DNA from: Myxococcaceae bacterium
Lineage (GTDB): Bacteria; Myxococcota; Myxococcia; Myxococcales; Myxococcaceae
Length of the DNA: 10,863 nt
NCBI GenBank assembly: GCA_018262385.1
Contig: JAGSPQ010000211.1
Coordinates: 1 to 10,863, forward strand
Direction of reading: 5' to 3'
Below the pieces are notes generated by a model. It had not been told where the DNA came from, made no database searches, and worked only from the letters and a program-made list of their open reading frames with translations. Positions 1 to 5,453 of the stretch are shown here, piece after piece. Numbering within the stretch: position 1 is the stretch's first letter; each line of letters begins with the position of its first letter. Both the position numbers and the translations under genes were made by a program.

Positions 1-579
1 CCCGCGACGGTGAGCGTGACCGAGCCGGCGGAGCCGGAGCCCGAGCCGCAGCCCGAGTCTCCCGGAGTGCGGTTGAGCGCGGGGCTCGAGGGCCAGGGCT
101 TTCGCAACGGCGCCACCCTCGGCGTGCTGCTGGGACTGGAGGGCGACCGGTGGGGCCTCAACGCCAGCGGGCAGAACATCGCGGTGCTCGCCGAAGACGG
201 CTCGGGCAGCTTCGATCACCTCCAGGTCGCCACCGCCCACCTCACCTTCGCATTCCTGACCGGACGCTACGGGCGGCTGCGGGTGGAGGCGGGGGCGGAC
301 GCGGTCTTCGCTCCGAACCTGATCGTGATCGGCCCGACCGCGGGCTTCTCGGGGACGCTGTGGATCGGGGGCCCGTTCGCGATCGAGGGCTCGGTGATGG
401 TGACGCCGTGGCCGTACCGGCAGCTCGACGGGAAGCTCGGCGCCGCGCTGGGGCTGGGGCCGGTCGGAATCCGCGCCGGAGTTCGCGCCCAGGTGCTGGA
501 TGACCGCGGGCTGGTCGACGGAGTGATCCACCAGGACAGCTTCCTCGGCCCGTACGTCGGTCTATCTCTGGTGTTCTGA
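1..579 (+). CDS. Probable outer-membrane beta-barrel protein, 3' part (5' end outside window)
   Basis: The frame is open to the first base of the window, so I treat the gene as 5'-truncated; the GTG at 10 is only the first possible start inside the window. The visible part begins with a Pro/Glu-rich linker (alternating E-P), then about 170 residues of short alternating hydrophobic and polar stretches rich in Gly, with turns such as GDR, DGSG and LDG. It ends in L-S-L-V-F. A terminal Phe after an amphipathic strand is typical of barrel proteins recognised by the BAM complex. No signal peptide is visible because the N-terminus is missing. A conserved family was not recognised, and the barrel call is inference from strand pattern and C-terminus. 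The next gene starts 27 bp later on the same strand. Confidence 0.55.
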   Translation, partial: PATVSVTEPAEPEPEPQPESPGVRLSAGLEGQGFRNGATLGVLLGLEGDRWGLNASGQNIAVLAEDGSGSFDHLQVATAHLTFAFLTGRYGRLRVEAGADAVFAPNLIVIGPTAGFSGTLWIGGPFAIEGSVMVTPWPYRQLDGKLGAALGLGPVGIRAGVRAQVLDDRGLVDGVIHQDSFLGPYVGLSLVF

Positions 580-606
580 CCGCGGGCGCGCGTTAACTCC
601 TCGCGC

Positions 607-1017
607 ATGGGGATCGTCGAACGCGACTTCATCATGCGACTGGTGAAGCAGCTGGCCGAGCTGTTGGCCCGCGCGATGAAGCTCCAGGCGGCGAAGAAGG
701 ACGAAGAGGCGGCCGAGGTGATCGAAGCCGGCTGCCTGTCGCTGCTGGGGATCGACTGGAAGACGCTGGCCTGGGTCGACTCGGCCTCGGCCGCGCAGCT
801 GCTCAAAGCGCCGGTGCGAATCCGGGTGTTCGCCGCGCTGCTCGAACAGCGGGCCCGAATGCACCGGGAAGCAGGCGAGCTCGCCCAGGCGCGCTCGAAG
901 TTCCAGCACGCGTTCGAGATGTACCGCGAGGCCGGAGACGATCCGGAAGCCGTCGGCGGCGCCAGGCGCACCGGGGCCGAGATCGACGTGTTGCTGCTTC
1001 CTCAGAAGTACCGCTGA
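607..1017 (+). CDS. Small all-helical protein, DUF6483/TPR-like
   Basis: A 136-residue soluble protein with no signal peptide or membrane segment. It opens with V-E-R-D-F-I-M-R-L-V-K-Q-L (residues 4–16), which resembles the start of a helical family I recall as DUF6483 (E-R-D-Y-[IL]-M-R-M-I). Helices with tetratricopeptide-like spacing follow: roughly 24–48, 60–88 and 89–111, the last with A-x-x-x-F-x-x-A-F-x-x-Y-R-E-A-G. The start is the ATG at 607. No good Shine-Dalgarno sequence precedes it (upstream is CGTTAACTCCTCGCGC); a later ATG at residue 10 would cut the conserved start. It is followed by a convergent gene 10 bp away. The molecular role is unknown; a scaffold or protein-interaction role would fit the fold only. 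Confidence 0.7.
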   Translation: MGIVERDFIMRLVKQLAELLARAMKLQAAKKDEEAAEVIEAGCLSLLGIDWKTLAWVDSASAAQLLKAPVRIRVFAALLEQRARMHREAGELAQARSKFQHAFEMYREAGDDPEAVGGARRTGAEIDVLLLPQKYR

Positions 1018-1027
1018 CGGACGCTCG

Positions 1028-2137
1028 CTACGCTTCGGTCGCGGCTGCCGCGGGGGCCGGGACCTCGATCCCGACGCGCGAGGCCAGCTCGGGCCGGCGC
1101 AGCTTCCAGATCACGCCGTCGAGCCAGTAGTGCGACAGGGTGAGGCTGACCCAGACCACCCCGCCCCAGGTGTACGCGTCCCAGCCCTTGCCGCGGGTGA
1201 CGAAGGCGCCGGCGTAGATCACTGCGTACACCGCGCCGGCCATCGCGAGCAGAAAGGCGAAGTAGAGCGTGCCCCGCAGGTAGCCGGGCTGCCCGAGCCA
1301 GCTGACGATCTTCGCGTCCGGATCGACGCCCGCCTTCCAGGTGCTGCGGTGGTAGTGGCGGACGATCCCGAGGTACTGAAAGCCGTGCCAGCACGCCGCG
1401 GCGGCGAAGGCCGAGGTGTCGTCGGTGGTGATGAAGTGGAACGGGACGAAGAAGCCGATCGCCGCGCAGCCGAGGAAGGCCGCGCGCAGCCAGGCCGCCT
1501 TCGCCCACGGCTGGTTGCGGTTGCGGAAGCGATCGAACAGGTAGACGGCGAGCAGAAACGCGACCGGGCCGAGCAGGCCGTTGACCACCGCCGCGGGGAG
1601 CGGAACCCAGAAGACCTCGTAGCCGAAGAGCACCCGCGGCCCGATGTGGATCCGGTGCAGCAGGCACCAGAGGACGAACACCATCAGCAGCGGCTTCTCG
1701 ACCCGCATCGCCAGCGAGGTCTCGGGCTCGCCCGACTTGCGCTGGTAGATCCGCAAGATCCCCCAGTTCTGCGCGACGAAGTGCCAGGTCGCCCAGTAGA
1801 GGATCGCCGAGTTGAGGATCCGGGTGCCGGTCGTCCCGAGCGCCAGGTTCGCAAAGACGACGAAGCCGGCGATCAGCAACGGGACGCCGATCAGCAGGAA
1901 GGGCTGCCGCTTCCACTCGCGCGCATCGAAGTACACCCGGGTCCAGGTGGAGATCAGGTGCGGGCCATTGGAGATCACCGCCACCGTGGCGAGGATGTAG
2001 AAGCCCGGGACCTTGAAGACCGTCGCGGCGAGCCAGGCGAACAGCACTGCCGTCACGCTGAGGAAGAAGAAGAGGAAATCCTTCGTCGGCGAGAGGATGA
2101 ACAGCGAGCGGGGGGCGGCGAGGTCAGCGGTACTCAT
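1028..2137 (-). CDS. Polytopic inner-membrane protein with repeated His motifs, function unknown
   Basis: A 369-residue membrane protein with about 8–10 hydrophobic segments, for example near residues 21–40, 44–59, 80–100, 107–124, 148–162, 180–202, 217–233, 245–260, 288–311 and 326–345. No signal peptide precedes the first. His occurs in aromatic-rich contexts at or near the membrane: N-G-P-H60, W-H119-F-x-x-Q-N, H161-x-x-H164, P-F-H234-F, W-H251-G-F-Q-Y, R-H261-Y-H263-R and S-H336-Y-W-L-D-G. Intramembrane His clusters of this kind occur in metal-dependent membrane enzymes such as desaturases, hydroxylases and Brp/Blh carotenoid dioxygenases, but the order of motifs matches none that I can name, so the enzyme idea is inference. 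The C-terminus is an Ala/Pro-rich cytosolic-looking tail. The start ATG lies 31 bp from the divergent trmJ-like start; no clear Shine-Dalgarno sequence. Confidence 0.8.
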   Translation of the reverse strand: MSTADLAAPRSLFILSPTKDFLFFFLSVTAVLFAWLAATVFKVPGFYILATVAVISNGPHLISTWTRVYFDAREWKRQPFLLIGVPLLIAGFVVFANLALGTTGTRILNSAILYWATWHFVAQNWGILRIYQRKSGEPETSLAMRVEKPLLMVFVLWCLLHRIHIGPRVLFGYEVFWVPLPAAVVNGLLGPVAFLLAVYLFDRFRNRNQPWAKAAWLRAAFLGCAAIGFFVPFHFITTDDTSAFAAAACWHGFQYLGIVRHYHRSTWKAGVDPDAKIVSWLGQPGYLRGTLYFAFLLAMAGAVYAVIYAGAFVTRGKGWDAYTWGGVVWVSLTLSHYWLDGVIWKLRRPELASRVGIEVPAPAAAATEA

Positions 2138-2153
2138 GCGTGGGGCCGCGTCC

Positions 2154-2159
2154 TATATC
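2154..2159 (+). promoter_or_regulatory. Candidate -10 element (TATATC) in a 31-bp divergent intergenic gap
   Basis: The only AT-rich stretch between the divergent starts at 2137 and 2169 is CCTATATCAGG. On the plus strand TATATC would place transcription start about 3 nt before the trmJ-like ATG, so the leader would be nearly absent. Read on the minus strand the same bases give GATATA, which could serve the membrane-protein gene. No convincing -35 box is seen for either direction, so the call is weak. Confidence 0.25.
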
Positions 2160-2168
2160 AGGCAACTA

Positions 2169-2885
2169 ATGATTCCCATCCGGCTGGTCCTGCTGCGCCC
2201 GCGCAACGCCGACAACCTCGGCGCGATCGCGCGCGCGATGAAGAACTTCGGCCTCACCGACTGGGTGGTGGTCTCTCCCAATCCCGAGCTGCTCGAGGCG
2301 CCGGGGATGCACCGGCTGGCGGTGAAGTCGGGCGAGCTGCTCGAGACGGTGCGCCGGGTCGAGACGCTGGCCGAGGCGATCGCCGACTGCACCTGGGTGG
2401 TGGGGACGACGATGCGCCACCTCGACGGGCGCCGGCGGCTGTTTCCCGAAGAGGTGGCGACCGAAGGGCTCGAGCGCGGCGAGCGGTTCGCGATCGTGTT
2501 CGGCGACGAGCGGAGCGGGCTGAGCAACGAGGATCTGGGGCAGTGCCACGCGCTCTCGGTGATCCCCACCGCCGAGGAGCAGCCGTCGCTGAACCTCTCG
2601 CAGGCGGTGGTGGTCTACGCCCAGGCGCTGTTCAACGCCGAGCGGGCGAGGGCCTCGTCGGGAAAGCCGCCTCCCTCCCCTGCCCTCGCCGACGACGCGA
2701 TGCTGCGGACGGTGAAGGCCGCGCTGGGCGAGGCGCTGACCGGGTGCGGGTTTCTTCGGGACGACGGGCGCAGTGCGCTCGACGAGCTGATGGCGACCCT
2801 GCTGCGCGCGCACCCGACGCGCAAAGAGGCGGCGCTCTGGTTGGCCGCGCTCAAGTCCGAGGTGAAGGCGCTCACTCGCCGTTGA
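2169..2885 (+). CDS. trmJ: TrmJ-like SPOUT tRNA 2'-O-ribose methyltransferase
   Basis: A 238-residue SPOUT (SpoU/TrmH class) methyltransferase that would transfer methyl from S-adenosylmethionine to a ribose 2'-OH. TrmJ modifies position 32 of the tRNA anticodon loop. Motif 1 is R10-P-R-N-A-D-N-L-G-A-I-A-R-A-M-K-N-F-G (catalytic-type Arg/Asn, residues 10–28). Motif 2 is A108-I-V-F-G-D-E-R-S-G-L-S-N. Motif 3 is S140-L-N-L-S-Q-A-V, which closes the trefoil-knot cofactor site. Between them, the A-V-K-S-G-E-L-L to V-V-G-T-T-M-R stretch (51–83) parallels E. coli TrmJ better than TrmH. A C-terminal helical tail (about 175–238) matches the extension used in dimerisation in TrmJ. Start at ATG 2169: upstream codons in this frame lack the motif, and a weak AGG lies 6 nt before it. 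Substrate position is inferred from the family. Its last 14 bp overlap the convergent gene. Confidence 0.85.
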   Translation: MIPIRLVLLRPRNADNLGAIARAMKNFGLTDWVVVSPNPELLEAPGMHRLAVKSGELLETVRRVETLAEAIADCTWVVGTTMRHLDGRRRLFPEEVATEGLERGERFAIVFGDERSGLSNEDLGQCHALSVIPTAEEQPSLNLSQAVVVYAQALFNAERARASSGKPPPSPALADDAMLRTVKAALGEALTGCGFLRDDGRSALDELMATLLRAHPTRKEAALWLAALKSEVKALTRR

Positions 2886-3291
2886 TGTCGTGGAGCAGGG
2901 AGAAGGCGGGCACCGTCTCTCCCCGGAAGGTCCGTTCGACCGAGGCGATCGACCACACGTCGCGGTTGGGGACGTTCGAGCGGCAGGTCGCGACGAACTG
3001 GCAGCCGATGCAGTCGTTGGCCGGCGCGCTCGGGTGGCCCCCGTCGAGCGCGAGCTGGAAGAGGCTGTTGGGATTGATCTTGAAGCCTGCGAGCTCGGTG
3101 AAGCTGGCGGCGTAGCGGTTGTGTTCGGCGTAGTGCGCCTGCTGGACGGCGCCGATCTCCCGAAGCTTGCCCAGGCACGGGCTGCGCTTGACGACGAAGA
3201 ACCCCGGCAGCACGGCGGCCGCCACGGCGCCCACCACGAGCACCGACACCAGGCCCACCGCGATGTTTGCTTTTACCCCCAGGGTCGCCAC
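2872..3291 (-). CDS. Pilin-like membrane-anchored protein without a canonical prepilin motif
   Basis: 139 residues, starting at a GTG. A hydrophobic helix spans about residues 9–34. It is followed by C39-L-G-K-L-R-E-I-G-A-V-Q-Q-A-H-Y-A-E-H-N-R-Y-A-A-S-F-T-E-L (39–67), which resembles the alpha1-C region and Y-x-x-F-x-E-L motif of deltaproteobacterial and myxobacterial type IV pilin-like proteins. The C-terminal half carries C94-x-x-C97 and C103, then D111-V-W-S-I, a motif also seen near the end of such pilins. The normal prepilin-peptidase site (G-F-x-x-x-E) is absent: there is no Phe/Glu at +1/+5 before the helix. It may therefore stay as a membrane-anchored periplasmic protein rather than be assembled. 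Cys pairs suggest disulfides or metal binding. It overlaps the convergent trmJ-like gene by 14 bp, and an alternative start further in would disrupt the helix. Pilin relationship is moderately sure. Confidence 0.65.
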   Translation of the reverse strand: MATLGVKANIAVGLVSVLVVGAVAAAVLPGFFVVKRSPCLGKLREIGAVQQAHYAEHNRYAASFTELAGFKINPNSLFQLALDGGHPSAPANDCIGCQFVATCRSNVPNRDVWSIASVERTFRGETVPAFSLLHDINGE

Positions 3292-3555
3292 GCCTGACCA
3301 GCCTACACGTGTGGCGCAATGATCGGCGCGGTCTCGCCACGCCGCTCAAAAGGGGGCTCGGTTCTCCTGGCCGGTGATCACCCGGAGCCCACAGGCAGTC
3401 CGTGGCTCGGGCCGCTCAACCGCGGTCAAACCCACCACCTGCTCCCGCGACACTCTTGCGTGCGGTTTGAGGCGTCGGCTGTTGCTGCCCCCCCGGGTGA
3501 GCCGGGTGTGAGGGGGTCGCGGGGAGGTGGCTTTTTGCCACCCCGGCGAAAGGAC
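3292..3555. other. 264-bp intergenic spacer rich in hairpins; possible structured RNA or leader
   Basis: No convincing protein lies here. The DNA contains a palindrome ACACGTGT (3305–3312), GGTGATCACC (3373–3382), a 7-bp hairpin with one bulge (3385–3392 with 3402–3408), a 7-bp stem TCAAACC/GGTTTGA (3426–3432 with 3464–3470) enclosing 31 nt, and a 5-bp stem CCCGG/CCGGG (3492–3496 with 3502–3506). The 9-mer GCCGCTCAA occurs twice, exactly 70 nt apart (3341 and 3411). It separates two minus-strand genes, so it is the 3' region of the PARG-like gene and the leader or promoter of the pilin-like gene. It may encode a small RNA. High GC makes chance stems common. Confidence 0.35.
3526..3542 (-). 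terminator. Candidate hairpin downstream of the PARG-like gene
   Basis: GGTGGC, then TTTTT, then GCCACC on the plus strand: a perfect 6-bp stem with a five-base loop, starting 14 bp beyond the PARG-like stop codon. On the transcribed minus strand the loop is AAAAA and no U-tract follows the stem, so it is not a standard intrinsic terminator. It could protect the mRNA end or assist Rho-dependent termination. Confidence 0.35.
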
Positions 3556-4542
3556 TCAGTTCCCGTCCGAGCTGCCCCAGCGGTAGCCCAGGTCATCGAT
3601 CTGCCTCAGCACCTCTTTGAGCAGCGGCGGCGCTGAGCCCGCCGGGGCCAGCCGCTGGTGGTGTCCCAGCGCTTCCTCGTACGCCTCGTTTCCCGCCGGG
3701 TCGAAGGTGTGGAAGACCAGCTGATCGATCTCCGCCAGCCGCGCCGACATCAGCTGAAGCAGCGCCATCAGCCGCTGGTTGCCGCCGTACGCCCCGCAGC
3801 CCCAGTGGCCCGTGTGGATCACCGTTCGCGCCTCGGGCCCCCCTGCCCGGCGCGACTCCTCGCGCGCGGCCGCGAACCCGGTGGTCGCGATCCTCACCAC
3901 CCGGCTGAGCTGATCGGGGCCGTAGCGTCCGCTCCCGCCGGGCGGGGCCTCCATCGCCAGCACGTGAGTGGTGGTCGGAGGATCCAGCCGGGTCACCAGC
4001 TCGCGAATGGTGTCGGGGTGCGCCCGGTGCATCGCGTTGCCGTAGATCGACCGCCCGCCCCGCTCGGTCACGATCGCGCACGAGCGCTCGGCGCCCATCA
4101 CCAACACCGGGGTGGCCAGATCGTTCTCGGTCGTCAGCGGCGGGAAGTTGGCGATCGACTCGGCCAGCAGCAACTCGCGCAGCGAGGCGAGGATCGGGTG
4201 CTCCGCCACCTGCATCTCGTCCTGCGCGAACAGCCCCGAGCCATACCCGTAGAACAGGCTCGCGTCGGCGAAGTTCACGTGCCACGCCACCGTCCCCGGC
4301 TCGGGCGGCGGGTAGTCGTAGATCCCCGCCTTCGCCTCGCATCGAACTGCCCGGCTCGGCACCACCGGCGGCAGCGCCTCCGCCCGCCAGCGCGACGCCT
4401 CCAGGCTCCCCCCTGGAACGACCCCCGCCGGGCAGGCGATCGCGTGGATCAGCTTCTTGTTCCCGTCGGTGAAGCGCGGCGGATGCTTCCGGGCCAGCTG
4501 CGGCGCGTCGAGGGACAGCCGCGCGAGGGGATAAAGAGTCAT
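3556..4542 (-). CDS. Poly(ADP-ribose) glycohydrolase (PARG)-like macrodomain protein
   Basis: A 328-residue protein with signatures of PARG-type macrodomains, which hydrolyse ADP-ribose chains. H88-V-N-F-A-D (88–93) matches the V-D-F-A-N strand. G99-Y-G-S-G-L-F-A-Q-D-E (99–109) occupies the place of the Gly-rich loop plus Q-E-E signature of human PARG: Q107 and E109 are kept, with Asp for the first Glu, so the Glu that acts as catalytic acid is present. H246-W-G-C-G-A-Y-G-G-N-Q-R-L (246–258) matches the C-terminal N-W-G-C-G-A-F-G-G-D-x-x-L motif, followed by a helix and V276-F-H-T-F in place of V-Y-F-T-F. Residues 1–75 resemble the N-terminal accessory region in position only. There is no signal peptide, so it is probably cytosolic. 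No ADP-ribosyltransferase is visible nearby, so its partner is unknown. The start ATG has no Shine-Dalgarno sequence and may head a leaderless mRNA. Activity is inferred from motifs. Confidence 0.75.
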   Translation of the reverse strand: MTLYPLARLSLDAPQLARKHPPRFTDGNKKLIHAIACPAGVVPGGSLEASRWRAEALPPVVPSRAVRCEAKAGIYDYPPPEPGTVAWHVNFADASLFYGYGSGLFAQDEMQVAEHPILASLRELLLAESIANFPPLTTENDLATPVLVMGAERSCAIVTERGGRSIYGNAMHRAHPDTIRELVTRLDPPTTTHVLAMEAPPGGSGRYGPDQLSRVVRIATTGFAAAREESRRAGGPEARTVIHTGHWGCGAYGGNQRLMALLQLMSARLAEIDQLVFHTFDPAGNEAYEEALGHHQRLAPAGSAPPLLKEVLRQIDDLGYRWGSSDGN

Positions 4543-4548
4543 AATGAC

Positions 4549-4578
4549 TTTTTAGCCGGATCGTTCTGGAGAAGGCAA
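4549..4578 (-). promoter_or_regulatory. Candidate promoter of the PARG-like gene, giving a leaderless mRNA
   Basis: On the minus strand TTGCCT (4578–4573) is followed after 18 nt by TAAAAA (4554–4549). Each matches the sigma-70 consensus at four of six positions. Seven bases downstream of the -10 box is the A of the start codon at 4542, and no ribosome-binding site precedes that ATG. The two facts agree with a leaderless transcript. Confidence 0.4.
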
Positions 4579-4591
4579 GTCGCCTTGCCTT
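4572..4591. promoter_or_regulatory. Perfect 20-bp palindrome (AAGGCAAG-TCGC-CTTGCCTT) between divergent genes
   Basis: Two 8-bp arms flank a 4-bp centre. Each arm contains a TTGCCT hexamer on its own strand, and both fit as -35 boxes of the two divergent promoters described here. A dimeric protein bound to it could shut both genes at once. It could also simply be paired -35 elements. Confidence 0.45.
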
Positions 4592-4613
4592 TGCGGCGCG
4601 TGTGGGGGATACG
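4585..4613 (+). promoter_or_regulatory. Candidate promoter of the rpsU–yqeY–dnaG–rpoD operon
   Basis: TTGCCT (4585–4590), a 17-nt spacer and GATACG (4608–4613) give a weak sigma-70-like promoter. Transcription would start near 4620, leaving a leader of about 50 nt before rpsU. That leader holds two copies of CCTTCAGT (4619–4626 and 4633–4640), 14 nt apart, and a strong Shine-Dalgarno AGGAGGTGA (4654–4662) nine bases before the rpsU ATG. The -10 match is poor, so the exact hexamers are uncertain. Confidence 0.35.
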
Positions 4614-4671
4614 CGGCGCCTTCAGTTTTAGCCCTTCAGTGGGCACCCCAAAGAGGAGGTGAACAGGCTCA

Positions 4672-4866
4672 ATGACGACCATTCGCGTCAAGGACGGCGA
4701 GTCGATCGAAGGAGCGCTCAAGCGCTTCAAGAAGGCCACCGAGAAGGCAGGCATTCTCTCCGAGATTCGTAAGCGTGAGCACTACGAGAAGCCTTCGGTA
4801 AAGAAGAAGAAGAAGGCGCTCGCAGCGAAGAAGCGCGCAGTGAAGAAGCTTCGCAAGAACTTCTAA
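4672..4866 (+). CDS. rpsU: Small ribosomal subunit protein bS21
   Basis: A 64-residue basic protein of normal length for bacterial S21, which sits on the 30S platform near the anti-Shine-Dalgarno end of 16S rRNA and helps initiation on structured or normal leaders. Family signs are I4[16 protein letters not shown] (4–20), the [13 protein letters not shown] motif (30–42) and a Lys/Arg tail rich in Ala. The Shine-Dalgarno is one of the strongest in the window. As in E. coli and Myxococcus it is the first gene of the macromolecular synthesis operon; here a hairpin terminator follows it, which would let rpsU be made in excess of primase and sigma factor. Confidence 0.97.
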   Translation: MTTIRVKDGESIEGALKRFKKATEKAGILSEIRKREHYEKPSVKKKKKALAAKKRAVKKLRKNF

Positions 4867-4882
4867 AGCGGCTCCTCGCGTT

Positions 4883-4897
4883 CGTCTGGATCAGACG
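4883..4897 (+). promoter_or_regulatory. Hairpin just after rpsU
   Basis: CGTCTG, loop GAT, then CAGACG: a perfect 6-bp stem 17 nt after the rpsU stop codon and 16 nt before the larger terminator stem. No U-tract follows. It may stabilise the rpsU mRNA end, be a processing site, or influence folding of the terminator behind it. Confidence 0.4.
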
Positions 4898-4913
4898 CAC
4901 GTCAGTGATCCTG

Positions 4914-4950
4914 GGGAGGTTGGCGTCGTTTGCCAGCCTCCCGCATTTTT
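4914..4950 (+). terminator. Intrinsic terminator/attenuator between rpsU and yqeY
   Basis: GGGAGGTTGGC (4914–4924) pairs with GCCAGCCTCCC (4932–4942) as an 11-bp stem with one G-T wobble and a 7-nt loop, followed three bases later by TTTTT (4946–4950). This is the best rho-independent terminator in the window. It lies inside an operon, 30 bp before the yqeY start, so it should act as a partial terminator that sets rpsU above the downstream genes, much as the known terminator between rpsU and dnaG does in E. coli. Confidence 0.8.
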
Positions 4951-4980
4951 CGGGCGCGTTTGCCCAATGGAGAAACCCAG

Positions 4981-5439
4981 ATGGCCACCCTCAAAGAGCG
5001 CATCGATGCGGACCTCAAGGACGCAATGCGTGCGAAGGACGAGATCAAGCTCTCCACGCTTCGGATGATGAAGAGCACCATCAAGTACAAGGAAGTCGAG
5101 CCGGGCGCCTCGCTCCTCGACGACGCCCAGATCCTCGGGGTGCTGGCCACCCTGGTGAAGCAGCGCCGCGAGTCGATCGAGCAGTTCCGGGCCGGCAAGC
5201 GCGACGACCTGGCCGACAAGGAAGAGAAAGAGATCGCGGTGATCCAGCTCTACATGCCCCAGCAGCTGACCGCCGCCGAGCTGACCGCCGAGGTCGCCAA
5301 GGCGATCGCCGAGGCGAAGGCCACCAGCGCCAAGGACATGGGTGCGGTGATGAAGGTCGCTTCCCCACGGCTGAAAGGCAAGGCCGAGGGCAAGGCGATC
5401 TCGGACGAAGTCAAAGCGCAGCTGGCGAAGCTGGGTTAG
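4981..5439 (+). CDS. yqeY: GatB/YqeY domain protein
   Basis: A 152-residue helical protein of the GatB/YqeY family, near the usual length of about 148–150. The family is related to the C-terminal tRNA-binding domain of the GatB subunit of glutamyl-tRNA(Gln) amidotransferase, so a tRNA-linked role is often assumed, but function is not established. Visible motifs are L4-K-E-R-I-D-A-D-L-K-D-A-M-R-A-K-D (4–20), L-S-T-L-R-M-M-K-S-T-I-K (26–37), Q-R-R-E-S-I-E-Q-F (61–69), L-P/M-P-x-Q-L-T-A-A-E-L (the I-Q-L-Y-M-P-Q-Q-L-T form here) and the A-K-D-M-G-A-V-M-K motif. The start ATG at 4981 is chosen over an upstream GTG because it has a GGAGAA six bases before it and the upstream codons overlap the terminator. 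dnaG starts 14 bp after the stop. Confidence 0.93.
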   Translation: MATLKERIDADLKDAMRAKDEIKLSTLRMMKSTIKYKEVEPGASLLDDAQILGVLATLVKQRRESIEQFRAGKRDDLADKEEKEIAVIQLYMPQQLTAAELTAEVAKAIAEAKATSAKDMGAVMKVASPRLKGKAEGKAISDEVKAQLAKLG

Positions 5440-5453
5440 GTCCAAGCCGCCAC

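Noticed and set aside
1130..3115. A 661-codon plus-strand open frame
   Set aside because: It is an Arg/Ala/Gly/Asp-rich shadow, opposite the membrane protein and out of frame with the trmJ-like gene. It spans two genes supported by membrane segments or motifs.
3319..3636. A 105-codon plus-strand frame across the spacer and the 3' end of the PARG-like gene
   Set aside because: It has no ribosome-binding site and no recognised family, and it runs antisense into a gene with good motif support. A faint resemblance of part of the spacer to group II intron-like sequence could not be substantiated, as no domain V or reverse transcriptase was seen.
4905..5453. Extension of the dnaG frame upstream to a GTG at 4905
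   Set aside because: It would overlap the terminator and the whole yqeY gene out of frame. The primase family start matches residues after the GTG at 5454.
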